This document shows positions 16,954-26,421 of a stretch of DNA of 64,000 nt, piece by piece (position 1 is the first letter of the stretch; every line of letters starts with the position of its first letter). The translations under genes were made by a program, and so were the position numbers. The notes beneath the pieces are model-generated. The model saw only the letters and a program-made list of their open reading frames with translations, did not search any database and was not told the DNA's origin. This DNA comes from Telmatospirillum sp. (lineage in GTDB: Bacteria; Pseudomonadota; Alphaproteobacteria; CACIAM-22H2): the NCBI GenBank assembly GCA_020248985.1, contig JADCGL010000028.1:20180-84179 (forward strand), written 5' to 3'.

Positions 16954-18228
16954 TCACTCGGCGGCTTGACGGCCGCCTGCAAGCGCAACACGCGGACGTT
17001 TGTGGAAAGCACCGTCCTTCATGATCGCAAGCAGCCGGTCTTTGGATTGAAGGATGGAAACGTCTTGCGAGGGGTCGCCGTCGACAAGCAACAGATCGGC
17101 AAGGAAGCCGGCACGGATCTGGCCGAGATCGGCCATGCCCATGATTTCGCCGCCAGTCTTGGTCGCGCAAAGCAACGCCTCGCCGTGGCCGTAGCCGAAC
17201 AGTTTCACGAACAGCTCGAGATCTTTGGCGTTCGTCCCCTGCGGCGTCCAGGCAAAGCCGTAGTCGCCGCCGGGTACGACGCGCACACCGCGACGGCGCA
17301 GCTTGTCGTAGGTCGCAGCGCAGGCTTCGAGTGCGCGCTTGATGCCGATGTCGGTCGCGACCTGCTCGGTGATGCCCCAGCGATTGGCATAGTACATGGT
17401 GTTGTAAAGGATGCCCACGGCGGGGCCGACGAACGTGCGGTGTTTTTCGCGCTCGAGCATGTCGATCGCTTCGTCGTCGGCGAATTCGCAATGGTAGATC
17501 ACCTCGACGCCGCAGCGTATCGCGGCCTTTACGGACTCGCCGGCCCGGCAATGCGCGTTGACGCGCTTGCCGTAGGCTTGCGCCACTTCGACTGCGGCTC
17601 TTATCTCGGCGTCGTTCATGACCGTCATTGCGGCCTTCGCGGATTTGATGAAATCGTCACCCGAAATGTTGATTTTGACGTTGTCCACGCCTTCGCGCAC
17701 GCACATGCGCGCGGCACGCCGCACCTCGTCGGGGCCGTCGGCGATGAGGGCGAAGGATTCGCGGTGCATGTGCATGCGGCGCTCGTCGCCGAGCCCGCCC
17801 GTCACGGTGATTTCGGGGCTCGCCGCGCGCAGGCGCGGGCCGGCAATGCGCCCCGAATCGATCTCGTTGCGGATCACGACGTCGAGCCGGACCTTGGCCG
17901 AGGCCGCACCGTAGAGCGAGGTGAACCCGGCATCGAGCATCGCGCGCGCATTGTGCATCGTGACCAGCACATGTTCTTCGGGCGGGATGTCGCCGATCTC
18001 GACGGTCGTGGCGGCGTTCGAGAACGACGGGTGCGCGTGCCCTTCGACGAGACCCGGGATCAAGGTGCAGCCGGCCGCGTCGATCGTCTCGGCGCCGTCG
18101 CGCGGCAGCCGCTCGCTGCCCTTGGCGACTTTCGAAATGCGGTTGCCCTCGACCAGCACTTCGCCCGGATACGTAGCCGCACCGGTCGCATCCCACACGC
18201 CGACATTCACAAATAATGTGCGATTCAT
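16954..18228 (-). CDS. Imidazolonepropionase/prolidase-like amidohydrolase, paralogue A
   Basis: A 424-residue binuclear amidohydrolase. Ligands visible: GHAHPSF near residue 64, Lys in VKINISGDD near residue 185, His in NAHCRAGES, His in IYHCEF and Asp in PGGDYGF near residue 330. Related enzymes cleave cyclic amides, N-acyl amino acids or Xaa-Pro dipeptides. It is a close paralogue of the protein at 25145: both share the N-terminal [11 protein letters not shown] and the C-terminal [10 protein letters not shown] signatures. It is divergent from the LIV transporter operon across a 271-bp gap and lies upstream of the formate dehydrogenase genes, which it could share transcription with. Two paralogues around one transporter suggest two related substrates or successive steps. 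Confidence 0.85.
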   Translation of the reverse strand: MNRTLFVNVGVWDATGAATYPGEVLVEGNRISKVAKGSERLPRDGAETIDAAGCTLIPGLVEGHAHPSFSNAATTVEIGDIPPEEHVLVTMHNARAMLDAGFTSLYGAASAKVRLDVVIRNEIDSGRIAGPRLRAASPEITVTGGLGDERRMHMHRESFALIADGPDEVRRAARMCVREGVDNVKINISGDDFIKSAKAAMTVMNDAEIRAAVEVAQAYGKRVNAHCRAGESVKAAIRCGVEVIYHCEFADDEAIDMLEREKHRTFVGPAVGILYNTMYYANRWGITEQVATDIGIKRALEACAATYDKLRRRGVRVVPGGDYGFAWTPQGTNAKDLELFVKLFGYGHGEALLCATKTGGEIMGMADLGQIRAGFLADLLLVDGDPSQDVSILQSKDRLLAIMKDGAFHKRPRVALAGGRQAAE

Positions 18229-18499
18229 GGCGATTTCTCTCCCGATGTTTGGCGCGTCTTATGCGTCGCCGTCGCAAGAATGTGCGCACACGCGGGGCGA
18301 AATTCAACTGCGGCAAATGACCGTACAATCTTGCACTGCGGCAAATTCCAAATAAAAACTGTATAATTTAAGGTAACATTTTTATGGAGAGGTTGGTGCA
18401 AAACAGAGCGCATTCTCATATAACGAAGCGTGCCGCGAACGACGGATGTCGGAATCCAACCGACACCGGTGAATGCGGCTTGCAGGAGAGACGCCGGCC
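18229..18499. promoter_or_regulatory. Divergent promoter region with 12-bp direct repeats
   Basis: This gap separates the minus-strand amidohydrolase from the plus-strand LIV operon and is visibly AT-richer than its flanks. The 12-mer ACTGCGGCAAAT occurs at 18307-18318 and again at 18335-18346, 28 bp apart and in the same orientation, a spacing that suits binding of one regulator. A TATAAT hexamer at 18362-18367 could be a -10 element, but no good -35 lies at the right distance. No coding sequence is evident. Confidence 0.5.
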
Positions 18500-19384
18500 T
18501 TGACGTTGCAATTGACCCTCACGATTCTGCTCAACGGCCTCACGCTCGCTGCCCTTTACTTCATTGTGGCCAGCGGTTTCTCTTTGATTTTCGGGCTCAT
18601 GCGCACGGTCAACATGGCGCACGGCTCGCTTTACATGGTTGGCGCCTATGTCGGCTATGCGGTTTTCGAGCCGCTGTACGACCAGGACGTCTGGTACGCA
18701 TGGTATGTCGGCCTCGTCGCTGGCATGGCAATTGCGGCCGTTCTCGGCGTTGCGATGCAAAAGACCGTTCTGGGCTGGATGCAGGGGCAGGAGCTGCGCC
18801 AGGCGCTGGTGACGATCGGCATTTCGATCATCGTTGCCGACCAGCTGCTCGCAAATTTCGGCGCCACGTCGCGCCAGTTCTTTGCGCCCGACGCGATTTT
18901 CGGTGCCTCGTTCGTGCCCGGCGTCGGCCGTTATCCGACTTTCCGCCTGTTCCAGATCGGCGTCGCGATCGCCGTCGGTATCGGGCTTTGGCTGTTGCTC
19001 AATCGCACCAAGGTCGGGCTCATGATCCGGGCCGGCGTCGACGACCGAGACATTCTGTCGGCGTGCGGCGTCAATGTGCCGCTGGTCAATATCGTAGTCT
19101 TCGCGCTGGGCGCGGCGTTGGCCGGGCTTGGCGGGGTTATCGGAGCGACCGCGCAGCCGTTGGCGCAAGGCGTCGATGGACGGTTCTTGCTGATCTCGCT
19201 CGTGGTGGTGATTGTCGGCGGCATGGGCTCGATCACCGGTACCGCGATCGGCGCGATCCTCGTTGGATTGGCCGAACAGGTCGGACAAGCCTTGTTTCCG
19301 ACCTACTCGGTCATTTTGACCTTCGTGATCATGGTGGTGGTACTCGCCTTGCGCCCGCAAGGCATCATGGGGCGCGCACGATGA
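18500..19384 (+). CDS. livH: LIV-type ABC transporter permease LivH
   Basis: A 294-residue branched-chain amino acid-type permease with about eight hydrophobic segments; typical LivH features are GLIFGLMRTVNMAHGS-like residues near 30-45 and GVDDRDILSACGVN near residue 190. The start TTG at 18500 is preferred (AGGAGAG 9 nt upstream); an ATG at 18473 would extend it by nine residues but lacks a good ribosome site. It opens the 13-gene operon and overlaps livM by 4 nt. LIV-type systems also carry amides, urea and aromatic compounds, so the ligand is open. Confidence 0.88.
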   Translation: MTLQLTLTILLNGLTLAALYFIVASGFSLIFGLMRTVNMAHGSLYMVGAYVGYAVFEPLYDQDVWYAWYVGLVAGMAIAAVLGVAMQKTVLGWMQGQELRQALVTIGISIIVADQLLANFGATSRQFFAPDAIFGASFVPGVGRYPTFRLFQIGVAIAVGIGLWLLLNRTKVGLMIRAGVDDRDILSACGVNVPLVNIVVFALGAALAGLGGVIGATAQPLAQGVDGRFLLISLVVVIVGGMGSITGTAIGAILVGLAEQVGQALFPTYSVILTFVIMVVVLALRPQGIMGRAR

Positions 19385-20412
19385 TCGCATGGCTGCAATC
19401 GCGCGCCGGGCTATGGACGGCCGGAGGCTTTGCCTTCCTGCTCGTGCTGCCGGCGATCCTGCCCGAATTGATGCCGGCCAATCAGGCGAGTTTCTGGCTC
19501 GGCAACATTTTCGGGCGCGCGATCGTATTCGGCATCATCGCGATGTCGCTGACGTTCCTCGCCACCTATGGCGGCTTCGTGTCGCTTGCCCAAATGAGCG
19601 TGGCGGGCGTGGCAGGCTACGTCGTTGCCATAACGGTCAACGGTGCGGCCCCCAGCATCGTCGGCGGCCTCGCGTATATGACGGCCATTCCGCTCGGGAT
19701 CGTCGCGGCCGTTCTGGCAGCTTTGTTCGTCGGCGTCGTGTCGGTGCGTACGCGCGACATCTATCTGCTGATGATCACGCTGGCCTTGGCGATGGGGTTC
19801 TTCCGGTTCGTCGAAACCAACATCGCCTGGTTCAACGGCTACGAGGGTATTCGCAACGTCCTCGGCCCGACCGTGTTCGGCCTGCCGTTTCGCGATCCGC
19901 ACGTCATCTACTACGTGTCGCTTCTGCTCGCGGCAACGCTTTATGGCGGCGTGCTCTATCTCGTGCGCAGCCCGTTCGGGCTCGTGCTGCAGGGTATTCG
20001 CGACAATCCGCGGCGCATCGCGGCCCTTGGCTACAATGTGGCGCTGCATCGGGTTGCGGCGTTCGGTGTGGCGGGTTTCATCGCGGGCTGCGGCGGCGTG
20101 ATGATGACGATCTACAATATCGGCATTTCTCCCGGCTCGGTCGGCCTCGGTGCCACCATCAACGTGCTGATCATGAGCGTAATCGGCGGCCTTGGCCATC
20201 CGATAGGCGCCTTCATCGGCTCGCTGATCTTCGCCTTCTTCGACACGTTCGCCGCCACGATCTACGACCGCAACCGCTTCAACACGCTGATCGGCGTCGT
20301 GTTCTTGGCCATCGTACTTGTCTCACCCGACGGCGTGATCGGCTTGGCGAAGCGCAGCTACGCCTATCTCAAAGCCAAATCCGCACCGCAACGCTGGGAC
20401 AAACCGACTTAA
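19381..20412 (+). CDS. livM: LIV-type ABC transporter permease LivM
   Basis: A 343-residue integral membrane permease with roughly ten hydrophobic stretches. The conserved LivM block is seen as SPFGLVLQGIRDNPRRIAALG near residue 198, followed by VAGFIAGCGGVM. ATG overlaps the livH stop. It pairs with LivH to form the transmembrane channel for the binding protein at 20503 and the ATPases at 21836 and 26422. Confidence 0.9.
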   Translation: MIAWLQSRAGLWTAGGFAFLLVLPAILPELMPANQASFWLGNIFGRAIVFGIIAMSLTFLATYGGFVSLAQMSVAGVAGYVVAITVNGAAPSIVGGLAYMTAIPLGIVAAVLAALFVGVVSVRTRDIYLLMITLALAMGFFRFVETNIAWFNGYEGIRNVLGPTVFGLPFRDPHVIYYVSLLLAATLYGGVLYLVRSPFGLVLQGIRDNPRRIAALGYNVALHRVAAFGVAGFIAGCGGVMMTIYNIGISPGSVGLGATINVLIMSVIGGLGHPIGAFIGSLIFAFFDTFAATIYDRNRFNTLIGVVFLAIVLVSPDGVIGLAKRSYAYLKAKSAPQRWDKPT

Positions 20413-20502
20413 GGAGCCGACACCAACGCGCAATCGGCGCCAAGGTTCCGCGCCGTTTGCGTCCGAAAAACGGAACCGAAAACAAAATGGAGGAAACCCC
20501 CG

Positions 20503-21771
20503 ATGACGATTCGCGTTTCTCGCCGCCGCGCCCTGCAGGGTGCAGGCGCACTGGCCGTCGCCGCTGCAACCCTTAAAGCCCCCGCCATCGCCCAAAACGC
20601 GCCGATTCGCATCGGCTCGGTCGCCACGCTCGAAGGTCCGTTCGCAACCGGCGGGCAGGATGCCTACCGCGCAATGGAAATGCTGTTCCAAGCCGAAAAC
20701 ATGACGATCGGCGGACGGCGCATCGAATGGATTCGCGAATCCTCGAACGCCCAGGCCGATGTGGCGCTGGCGCGCGCGCGCAAGCTGATCGAGCAGGACA
20801 ACGTCGATTTCATCATCGGCCCGCTGTCGGGTGCCGAAGGGATCGCGCTCAAGGACTATTCGGCGACGCTGAACGGCAAGACGATCATCAACGGCGGTTC
20901 GGGTGCGGCCGACACCACGCTGCGTAACCCGTCGCGAAACTTCTTCCGCTTCAACACGGACGGCACGCAGTGGATGGCCGGTCTCGGTACCTATGTGCGC
21001 CGCACGCTCAACGTCAGCGAAGTCACGATCGTGGCCGGCGACTACGCGTTCCCATACGCGCAAGTCTTCGGCTTCAGCCTCGAATTCTGCCGACTGGGCG
21101 GCAAGGCGAACTATCTGTGGGCGCCGCTCGGCACCACCGACTTCGCCTCGCAGATCGCGCAGATTCCGCGCAGCTCGGGGGCTCTCGTCGTCGTGCATGG
21201 CGGCACCGACGGGTTGGCGTTCATGACCCAGTACGCGCAGGCGGGCGGCAACCTGCCGCTCATCGGCGGCTCGATCATGGCCGACGCGACCATGATGTCG
21301 GCGCGCGGGCCCCATCGCCGCCTAATGGTGGGCATGGTGTCCGGCGGTCCCGTGGCCGACGTGATCGACGACCCGCAATGGAACGATTTCGTCGCCCGCT
21401 ACAAGCGCATGCCGGGCGCCTTCCCCTCGCCCTCTATCCACGCCGTTAACTTCGCCACGAACACGATGGCGGCGATCCTTGCGCTCAAGCAGGTCAACGG
21501 CGACCTGTCGGGCGGGCAGGCGGCGTTCCAGCGCGCGTTGCAGGGCCTCAAATTCAAGGCGCCGACGGGCGCAGAGGTCTCGCTCGACCACAACCGTCAT
21601 GCGATTTCGGACGTGTTCTTGAACCGCATCGAGGAGCGCAACGGCCAGCCCACGACCGTCGCGTTCCAGCGCGCCACCCAGATCAACCAGACTCTGGGCG
21701 TGCCGGAAGCGCAGTTCCTGGCGTTGGGCGCACCGTCGCGCAACAACCCGGGCTGCGTGGCGGCCTCCTGA
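20503..21771 (+). CDS. LIV-type ABC transporter substrate-binding protein
   Basis: A 422-residue periplasmic binding protein with a twin-arginine-like signal (SRRRALQGAGAL, cleavage near AIAQ). The mature type 1 periplasmic fold starts at IRIGSVATLEGPFATGGQ. An 'AENMTIGGRRIEW' region and the later SGAEGIALKDY segment follow the amide/branched-chain (Peripla_BP_6) pattern. AGGAAAC lies before the ATG. The 90-nt gap after livM and the hairpin downstream at 21785 are common around binding-protein genes, which need higher expression. Ligand not predictable. Confidence 0.88.
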   Translation: MTIRVSRRRALQGAGALAVAAATLKAPAIAQNAPIRIGSVATLEGPFATGGQDAYRAMEMLFQAENMTIGGRRIEWIRESSNAQADVALARARKLIEQDNVDFIIGPLSGAEGIALKDYSATLNGKTIINGGSGAADTTLRNPSRNFFRFNTDGTQWMAGLGTYVRRTLNVSEVTIVAGDYAFPYAQVFGFSLEFCRLGGKANYLWAPLGTTDFASQIAQIPRSSGALVVVHGGTDGLAFMTQYAQAGGNLPLIGGSIMADATMMSARGPHRRLMVGMVSGGPVADVIDDPQWNDFVARYKRMPGAFPSPSIHAVNFATNTMAAILALKQVNGDLSGGQAAFQRALQGLKFKAPTGAEVSLDHNRHAISDVFLNRIEERNGQPTTVAFQRATQINQTLGVPEAQFLALGAPSRNNPGCVAAS

Positions 21772-21784
21772 GGCGAAAGGACGG

Positions 21785-21806
21785 GGGGACCGGGCTTCCG
21801 GTCCCC
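21785..21806 (+). terminator. Strong intercistronic hairpin after the binding-protein gene
   Basis: GGGGACCGG and CCGGTCCCC form a perfect 9-bp stem with a 4-nt loop between the binding protein and livG. The following tract is pyrimidine-rich but not a clean U-run, so it more likely stabilises the upstream mRNA or attenuates than fully terminates; the downstream genes have no other obvious promoter. Confidence 0.6.
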
Positions 21807-21835
21807 TCGCCCGTTCTCTCTTTCCGCAAAACGCC

Positions 21836-22594
21836 ATGTCGCAATCCCCCGCCATCGAACTCAAAAATGTCGGCCGCCGCTTCGGCGCACTCCAAGCGGT
21901 GCGCGACGTCACGTTCGACGTTGCACGCGGCGAGCGGCATGCAGTACTCGGCCCCAACGGCGCGGGCAAAACCACGTTGTTCAACACGATCTGCGGCGAT
22001 TTTCCGCCGACCGCCGGATCGATCAAGCTGTTCGGCGAGGAAATCTCCCATATTCCCGCCCACCGCCGCGCCCGGCGCGGCATCGGGCGCACCTATCAGC
22101 AATCTCTGCTCTTCGACGGGCTCAGCGTGCGCGACAATCTTTTTGTCGCTGTGCGCGGCGTTCAGCCCAACCGCTTTAGTTTTCTTGTGCCGCGCCGCGA
22201 CGACGCGTTCCTGGCCAAGGCGCGCGAGGTGGCCGAGCGCGTGCGCTTGAGCCACGTGCTCGACATTGCGGTCGGCGACCTCAGCCACGGCCAGCGCCGC
22301 CAGCTCGAAGTCGGCATGGCGTTGGCGTCCGATCCCAAGCTGCTGATGCTCGACGAGCCGGCCGCCGGCCTGTCGCCCGTCGAACGACCGGAGCTGTCGA
22401 AACTTCTCAAAGACCTGCCGCGCGACCTCACCATCGTGCTGATCGAACACGATATGGACGTGGCCCTGCCCTTCGCCGATCTGGTGACGGTGATGAAAGA
22501 CGGGGCCGTCGTCGTATCCGACACGCCCGACCGCATCCAGGACGACCCGGTCGTGCACGAAATCTATCTCGGCCATGGCGGCCACAAACACTGA
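21836..22594 (+). CDS. livG: LIV-type ABC transporter ATPase LivG
   Basis: A 252-residue ATPase: Walker [10 protein letters not shown] near residue 40, Q-loop in [10 protein letters not shown], signature LSHGQRRQ near residue 148, Walker [14 protein letters not shown] and switch His in [10 protein letters not shown] histidine replaces the second glycine of the usual LSGGQ signature, a variation seen in LivG-type ATPases. It is one of two ATPases for the importer; the other is the fusion protein at 26422. The next gene starts 8 nt downstream. Confidence 0.9.
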   Translation: MSQSPAIELKNVGRRFGALQAVRDVTFDVARGERHAVLGPNGAGKTTLFNTICGDFPPTAGSIKLFGEEISHIPAHRRARRGIGRTYQQSLLFDGLSVRDNLFVAVRGVQPNRFSFLVPRRDDAFLAKAREVAERVRLSHVLDIAVGDLSHGQRRQLEVGMALASDPKLLMLDEPAAGLSPVERPELSKLLKDLPRDLTIVLIEHDMDVALPFADLVTVMKDGAVVVSDTPDRIQDDPVVHEIYLGHGGHKH

Positions 22595-22602
22595 GGGATC
22601 CG

Positions 22603-23433
22603 ATGCCGCGCTTCGAACGCAAAGACCTGATGGCGAAATTCAAGGCAATGGCCAAAAAGCGCGTGCCGATCGTCGGCGGCGGTGCGGGCACGGGCCTTTC
22701 GGCCAAGTGCGAGGAGAAAGGCGGCATCGACCTGATCGTCATCTATAATTCGGGTCGCTACCGCATGGCCGGGCGCGGCTCGCTTGCCGGTTTGCTCGCC
22801 TACGGCAACGCCAACGAAATCGTCAAGGATATGGCGCGCGAAGTGCTGCCGGTCGTCGAACGCACGCCCGTTCTGGCGGGCGTCAACGCGACCGATCCGT
22901 TCGCGCTGATGGACCATCTGCTCGACGAACTCAAAGCGCTCGGCTTTTCCGGCGTGCAGAATTTCCCCACAGTCGGCCTCATCGACGGCACGTTCCGCGC
23001 CAATCTCGAAGAGACAGGCATGGGCTACGGCCACGAGATCGACATGATCGCCAAGGCCCGCGCCAAGGACATGCTGACCACGCCCTACGTGTTCAGCGCC
23101 GACGGAGCCGCCGCGATGACCAAGGCAGGCGCCGATATCGTCGTGGCGCATCTCGGTCTCACGACCGGCGGCTCGATCGGGGCGGAGACTGCCCTCAAGC
23201 TCGCGGACTGTCCCAAGCTCGTTGATGAATGGGCCGAAGCCGCCAAGCGCGTGCGCAAGGACGTGCTCGTGCTGTGCCACGGCGGTCCCATAGCGATGCC
23301 CGAAGACGCGCAGTACGTTTTGCGCAACACCAAGAACTGCCACGGCTTCTACGGCGCCTCGTCGATGGAACGCCTGCCCACAGAAGTCGCCCTGGTCGAG
23401 CAGACCAAACGCTTCAAAGCGCTGAGGTTCTGA
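22603..23433 (+). CDS. TIM-barrel protein of the PEP_hydrolase/Tm-1 C-terminal family
   Basis: A 276-residue TIM-barrel protein of the family annotated as phosphoenolpyruvate hydrolase-like or TIM-barrel signal transduction (PF09370). Characteristic stretches are [18 protein letters not shown] near residue 22, [15 protein letters not shown] near residue 48, [10 protein letters not shown] near residue 122 and [11 protein letters not shown] near residue 184. In the tomato resistance protein Tm-1 this domain is joined to an N-terminal UPF0261 domain; here that partner is encoded in the same operon, fused to the LivF ATPase at 26422. Biochemical function in bacteria is not established; the residues suggest phosphate or nucleotide binding. 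Confidence 0.83.
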   Translation: MPRFERKDLMAKFKAMAKKRVPIVGGGAGTGLSAKCEEKGGIDLIVIYNSGRYRMAGRGSLAGLLAYGNANEIVKDMAREVLPVVERTPVLAGVNATDPFALMDHLLDELKALGFSGVQNFPTVGLIDGTFRANLEETGMGYGHEIDMIAKARAKDMLTTPYVFSADGAAAMTKAGADIVVAHLGLTTGGSIGAETALKLADCPKLVDEWAEAAKRVRKDVLVLCHGGPIAMPEDAQYVLRNTKNCHGFYGASSMERLPTEVALVEQTKRFKALRF

Positions 23434-23435
23434 CG

Positions 23436-24359
23436 ATGGCGCGCGCCTACGCGAGCACGGTGATCGACGCACCGGTCGAGAAAGTTTGGAGCCTCCTGCG
23501 GGACTTCAACGGCCTGCCGAACTGGAATCCGGCGGTCGCGCGCAGCCGCATCGAAGACGGGCTGGCGGCCGACGTGGTCGGCTGCGTACGCAGCTTCCAT
23601 CTGCGCGACGGCACGCATGTGCGCGAGCGCCTGCTCACGCTCGACGACGCCAAGCGCGTGCTTGCCTACAATTTCGAAACGCCGGCCTTTCCGGTCGGCG
23701 ATTATGTGGCAACGCTCAGCGCCGTGCCCGTCACCTCGGGCGACCGCTGCTTCGTCGAATGGGAAGCCCACTTCGTCGAAGCGGCGGCGGACGCCGGCAA
23801 ATACGAAGCCGTCATTTCCAAAGACGTCTTCGCGGCGGGACTTTCGGCCCTGCGAACCAAGGCTGCGACGGCGCCCACGCCGCCGGGCGCGCGACGCTGG
23901 AAAGGGCGCCGACCGGCCAAAGTCTTCTGCTCGAGCGTGATAAGCGGGCCTGCCGCCAAAGTGTGGCCAATCCTGCGCGATTTCGCCGGCATGGGGGCGT
24001 GGCATTCGGACATTTCGCGCATGCACATGCTCGACGGAAAACGGTCGGACCATGTCGGTGCGACGCGCGACTTCTTGTTCGGCGAAGGGCGGCTGCACGA
24101 AGAGCTGCTGCATCTATGCGACCGCACGATGAGCTTTTCCTACCGCATCAATATGAGCCCCCTCCCGTGGCTCGAATACGTTGCGGGTGCGCGCATCTGG
24201 CCGGTCACCGATGCGGACGCGACCTTCGCCGTTTGGACGGCCGACTGGGATGCGAGCGCGAACGACGATGTCGAGCTCATTCCCAAGGTCCACAACGACG
24301 TATTCCAGAAGGCTTTCGACACGATCAACGCCAAGTATTTCGCCGGCGGTGCGCGATGA
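23436..24359 (+). CDS. Tandem SRPBCC (START-like) domain protein
   Basis: A 307-residue protein made of two SRPBCC/polyketide-cyclase-like modules, residues 1-145 and about 165-305. Each opens with the family signature (STVIDAPVEKVWSLLRDF and SSVISGPAAKVWPILRDF). The fold encloses a hydrophobic pocket that binds lipids, polyketides or aromatic ligands. No signal peptide, so cytoplasmic. It begins 2 nt after the TIM-barrel gene and overlaps the hydrolase by 4 nt. Two further SRPBCC domains are encoded at 30357 and 30808. Probable role is ligand binding or cyclase/hydratase-like catalysis on an apolar substrate; function otherwise unknown. Confidence 0.82.
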   Translation: MARAYASTVIDAPVEKVWSLLRDFNGLPNWNPAVARSRIEDGLAADVVGCVRSFHLRDGTHVRERLLTLDDAKRVLAYNFETPAFPVGDYVATLSAVPVTSGDRCFVEWEAHFVEAAADAGKYEAVISKDVFAAGLSALRTKAATAPTPPGARRWKGRRPAKVFCSSVISGPAAKVWPILRDFAGMGAWHSDISRMHMLDGKRSDHVGATRDFLFGEGRLHEELLHLCDRTMSFSYRINMSPLPWLEYVAGARIWPVTDADATFAVWTADWDASANDDVELIPKVHNDVFQKAFDTINAKYFAGGAR

Positions 24360-25132
24360 GCACGCAAATCGTCGAGCGCATGGTAGTCGAGATCGACGGC
24401 ACGGGCGACCCCGTGGTGCTAATCCACGGGCTCGGCGGCACGTCGAACGTGTGGACTCCGCTGATGCCGGTCTTTACGGGGCGCGCGCGCGTGATCCGCT
24501 TCGATCTGCCGGGCTCCGGCCGGTCCCCGCTCGGGTCGAGCGCGCTGTCGATCCAAGCCTTCGTCGATCGCATCGCCAAGGCCATGCGCGTGCTGGGCGC
24601 CGAGCGCGCGCGCGTGGCAGGCCATTCCCTGGGCACGATCGTGGCGGCCCATCTTGCGCAGCAGCATTCCGATCTGGTCCGCGACCTCGTGCTGCTCGGC
24701 GCCTTGCCCGCGCCGCCGGAGCCCGCGCGCGCGGGCCTCAAAGCGCGCGCGGCCAAAGTGCGCGAGGATGGGATGGCCGCCATCATCGATCCGCTGATCG
24801 AAGCCGCCTTGTCGCGCGACACCCGCGAGAAGAATCCGCTCGCCGTCGCCTATGTGCGCGAGAGCGTGCTGCGCCAGGATCCGGCGGGCTACGCGGCGAC
24901 CTGCGAAGCGCTGGCAGCCGCGCACAGCGCTGACTTTGCGCGCATCGGCAAGCGCGCGTTGCTGGCGACGGGCGAAGACGACGCGATCGGCACGCCCGCC
25001 ATGTCGCGCGACATCGCGGCACGGCTGCCGCAGGCGCACGCGGAAATCTTGCCGCGCACGGGGCATTGGACGCCGATCGAACGGCCGACCGAAATCGCCC
25101 GTGCCGTTTCGCAATTCTGGTTCGGACGCTAG
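24356..25132 (+). CDS. Alpha/beta hydrolase (esterase/lactonase-like)
   Basis: A 258-residue alpha/beta hydrolase. LIHGLGGTSNVW near residue 22 forms the oxyanion hole, GHSLGT near residue 97 the nucleophile elbow, an acidic residue lies in ATGEDDAIG near residue 205 and His in RTGHWTP near residue 235. The layout resembles 3-oxoadipate enol-lactonase and related C-C or ester hydrolases. It overlaps the SRPBCC gene and precedes the amidohydrolase by 12 nt. It presumably hydrolyses an ester, lactone or thioester intermediate of the pathway fed by the LIV transporter. Confidence 0.83.
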   Translation: MSTQIVERMVVEIDGTGDPVVLIHGLGGTSNVWTPLMPVFTGRARVIRFDLPGSGRSPLGSSALSIQAFVDRIAKAMRVLGAERARVAGHSLGTIVAAHLAQQHSDLVRDLVLLGALPAPPEPARAGLKARAAKVREDGMAAIIDPLIEAALSRDTREKNPLAVAYVRESVLRQDPAGYAATCEALAAAHSADFARIGKRALLATGEDDAIGTPAMSRDIAARLPQAHAEILPRTGHWTPIERPTEIARAVSQFWFGR

Positions 25133-25144
25133 GGGAGAGCAAGA

Positions 25145-26416
25145 ATGGACGGCATTCTGTTCGCGAATGTGCGGGTGATCGACGGGTCGGGCGACTATCC
25201 GTTTCCGGGCGAAGTGCTGGTCGAGGGCAATCGCATCAAGCGTGTGGCGCGCGGCACCCGCGCGATCGCGACCAAGGGCGTCACGGTCATCGACGGCGCG
25301 GGTGCGACGCTGATGCCCGGCATGATCGAAGCGCACACGCACCTGTCGTGGAACGACCAGCCGAGTCTCGAGGCGATTTTCCGCATGCCGCCCGAAGAGC
25401 ACACGCTGGACGCGGCCCGCATCGCCAAGATCTACATCGACCATGGCTGGACCTCGGCCGTCGGGGCGGCGGCGGCCAAGCCGCGGCTCGACGTGGTGAT
25501 CCGCAACGCCATCAATGCGGGCCAGATTCCGGGGCCGCGCTACCTTGCCAATGGCCAGGAGATCGGCACGCTGGGCGGCCTTGGCGACACCACGCCCCCG
25601 CATGTCGACCATCCAGGCTTGAGCTTCGGCTGCATCGTTTCGGGCCCGCACGAGATGCGCAAGGCCGTGCGCACTTTCATCAAATACGGCGTCGATCTTC
25701 TGAAGATCAACCTGTCGGGCGAGGAAATCACAGGCGTAGGCGCCGAAGAAACGCCGATGAGCGACGAGGAAGTCGCCGTCGCCGTCTCCGAGGCGCACCG
25801 GCGCGGCAAACGCATCTGCGCGCATGCGCGCTCGGCGCAGTCGGTCAAGATGTGCGTGCGCCACGGCGTGGACATCATCTACCACGCAAGCTTTGCCGAC
25901 GAAGAAGCGCTCGACATGCTCGAAGCGCGCAAGGACAAGCACCATTTCGCGCCGGGTCTCGCTTGGCTGATCCGGACCGCGCGCGACGCGAGCGCTTGGG
26001 GCATCAATCCCGGTTCGCCGCTCGCCCAAGCGTACGAGCGCGAACTCGTCGCCGCGATCGACGTGTGCAAGAAAATGCACAAGCGCGGCATACGCGTGCT
26101 GCCGGGCGGCGACTACGGCTTTGCCTGGACGCCGCACGGCACCAACGCGAAAGACCTGCAGTACTTCGTCGAACTGCTCGGCTTCTCGCCGATGGAAGCG
26201 CTCCTATCGGCGACCAAACATGGCGGGGCGATCATGGGCATGGCCAACGAGCTCGGCCAGATCAAGGAAGGGTTCCTCGCCGATCTGCTGCTCGTGGACG
26301 GTGATCCGCTTGCTGACATCCGTATCCTGCAGGACAAGGAGCGGCTGCTCGCGATCGTCAAAGACGGCAAGTTCCACAAGGCGCCGCATGTTGCGGGCGC
26401 CCGTCCGCGGATGTGA
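25145..26416 (+). CDS. Imidazolonepropionase/prolidase-like amidohydrolase, paralogue B
   Basis: A 423-residue binuclear amidohydrolase, paralogous to the minus-strand gene at 16954. Ligands: EAHTHLSW near residue 63, Lys in [10 protein letters not shown] near residue 185, His in CAHARSAQS, His in IYHASFAD and Asp in PGGDYGF near residue 325. Several blocks are shared with the paralogue ([31 protein letters not shown]), but the substrate-loop regions differ. Likely cleaves a cyclic amide, imide or acyl-amino-acid bond of a compound taken up by the LIV system. GGGAGAGC precedes the ATG. Confidence 0.86.
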   Translation: MDGILFANVRVIDGSGDYPFPGEVLVEGNRIKRVARGTRAIATKGVTVIDGAGATLMPGMIEAHTHLSWNDQPSLEAIFRMPPEEHTLDAARIAKIYIDHGWTSAVGAAAAKPRLDVVIRNAINAGQIPGPRYLANGQEIGTLGGLGDTTPPHVDHPGLSFGCIVSGPHEMRKAVRTFIKYGVDLLKINLSGEEITGVGAEETPMSDEEVAVAVSEAHRRGKRICAHARSAQSVKMCVRHGVDIIYHASFADEEALDMLEARKDKHHFAPGLAWLIRTARDASAWGINPGSPLAQAYERELVAAIDVCKKMHKRGIRVLPGGDYGFAWTPHGTNAKDLQYFVELLGFSPMEALLSATKHGGAIMGMANELGQIKEGFLADLLLVDGDPLADIRILQDKERLLAIVKDGKFHKAPHVAGARPRM

Positions 26417-26421
26417 ACGCC

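Noticed and set aside
21785..21806. Full transcription terminator between the LIV binding protein and livG
   Set aside because: The stem is strong, but no clean U-run follows and the downstream genes have no evident promoter, so read-through with mRNA stabilisation is more likely.
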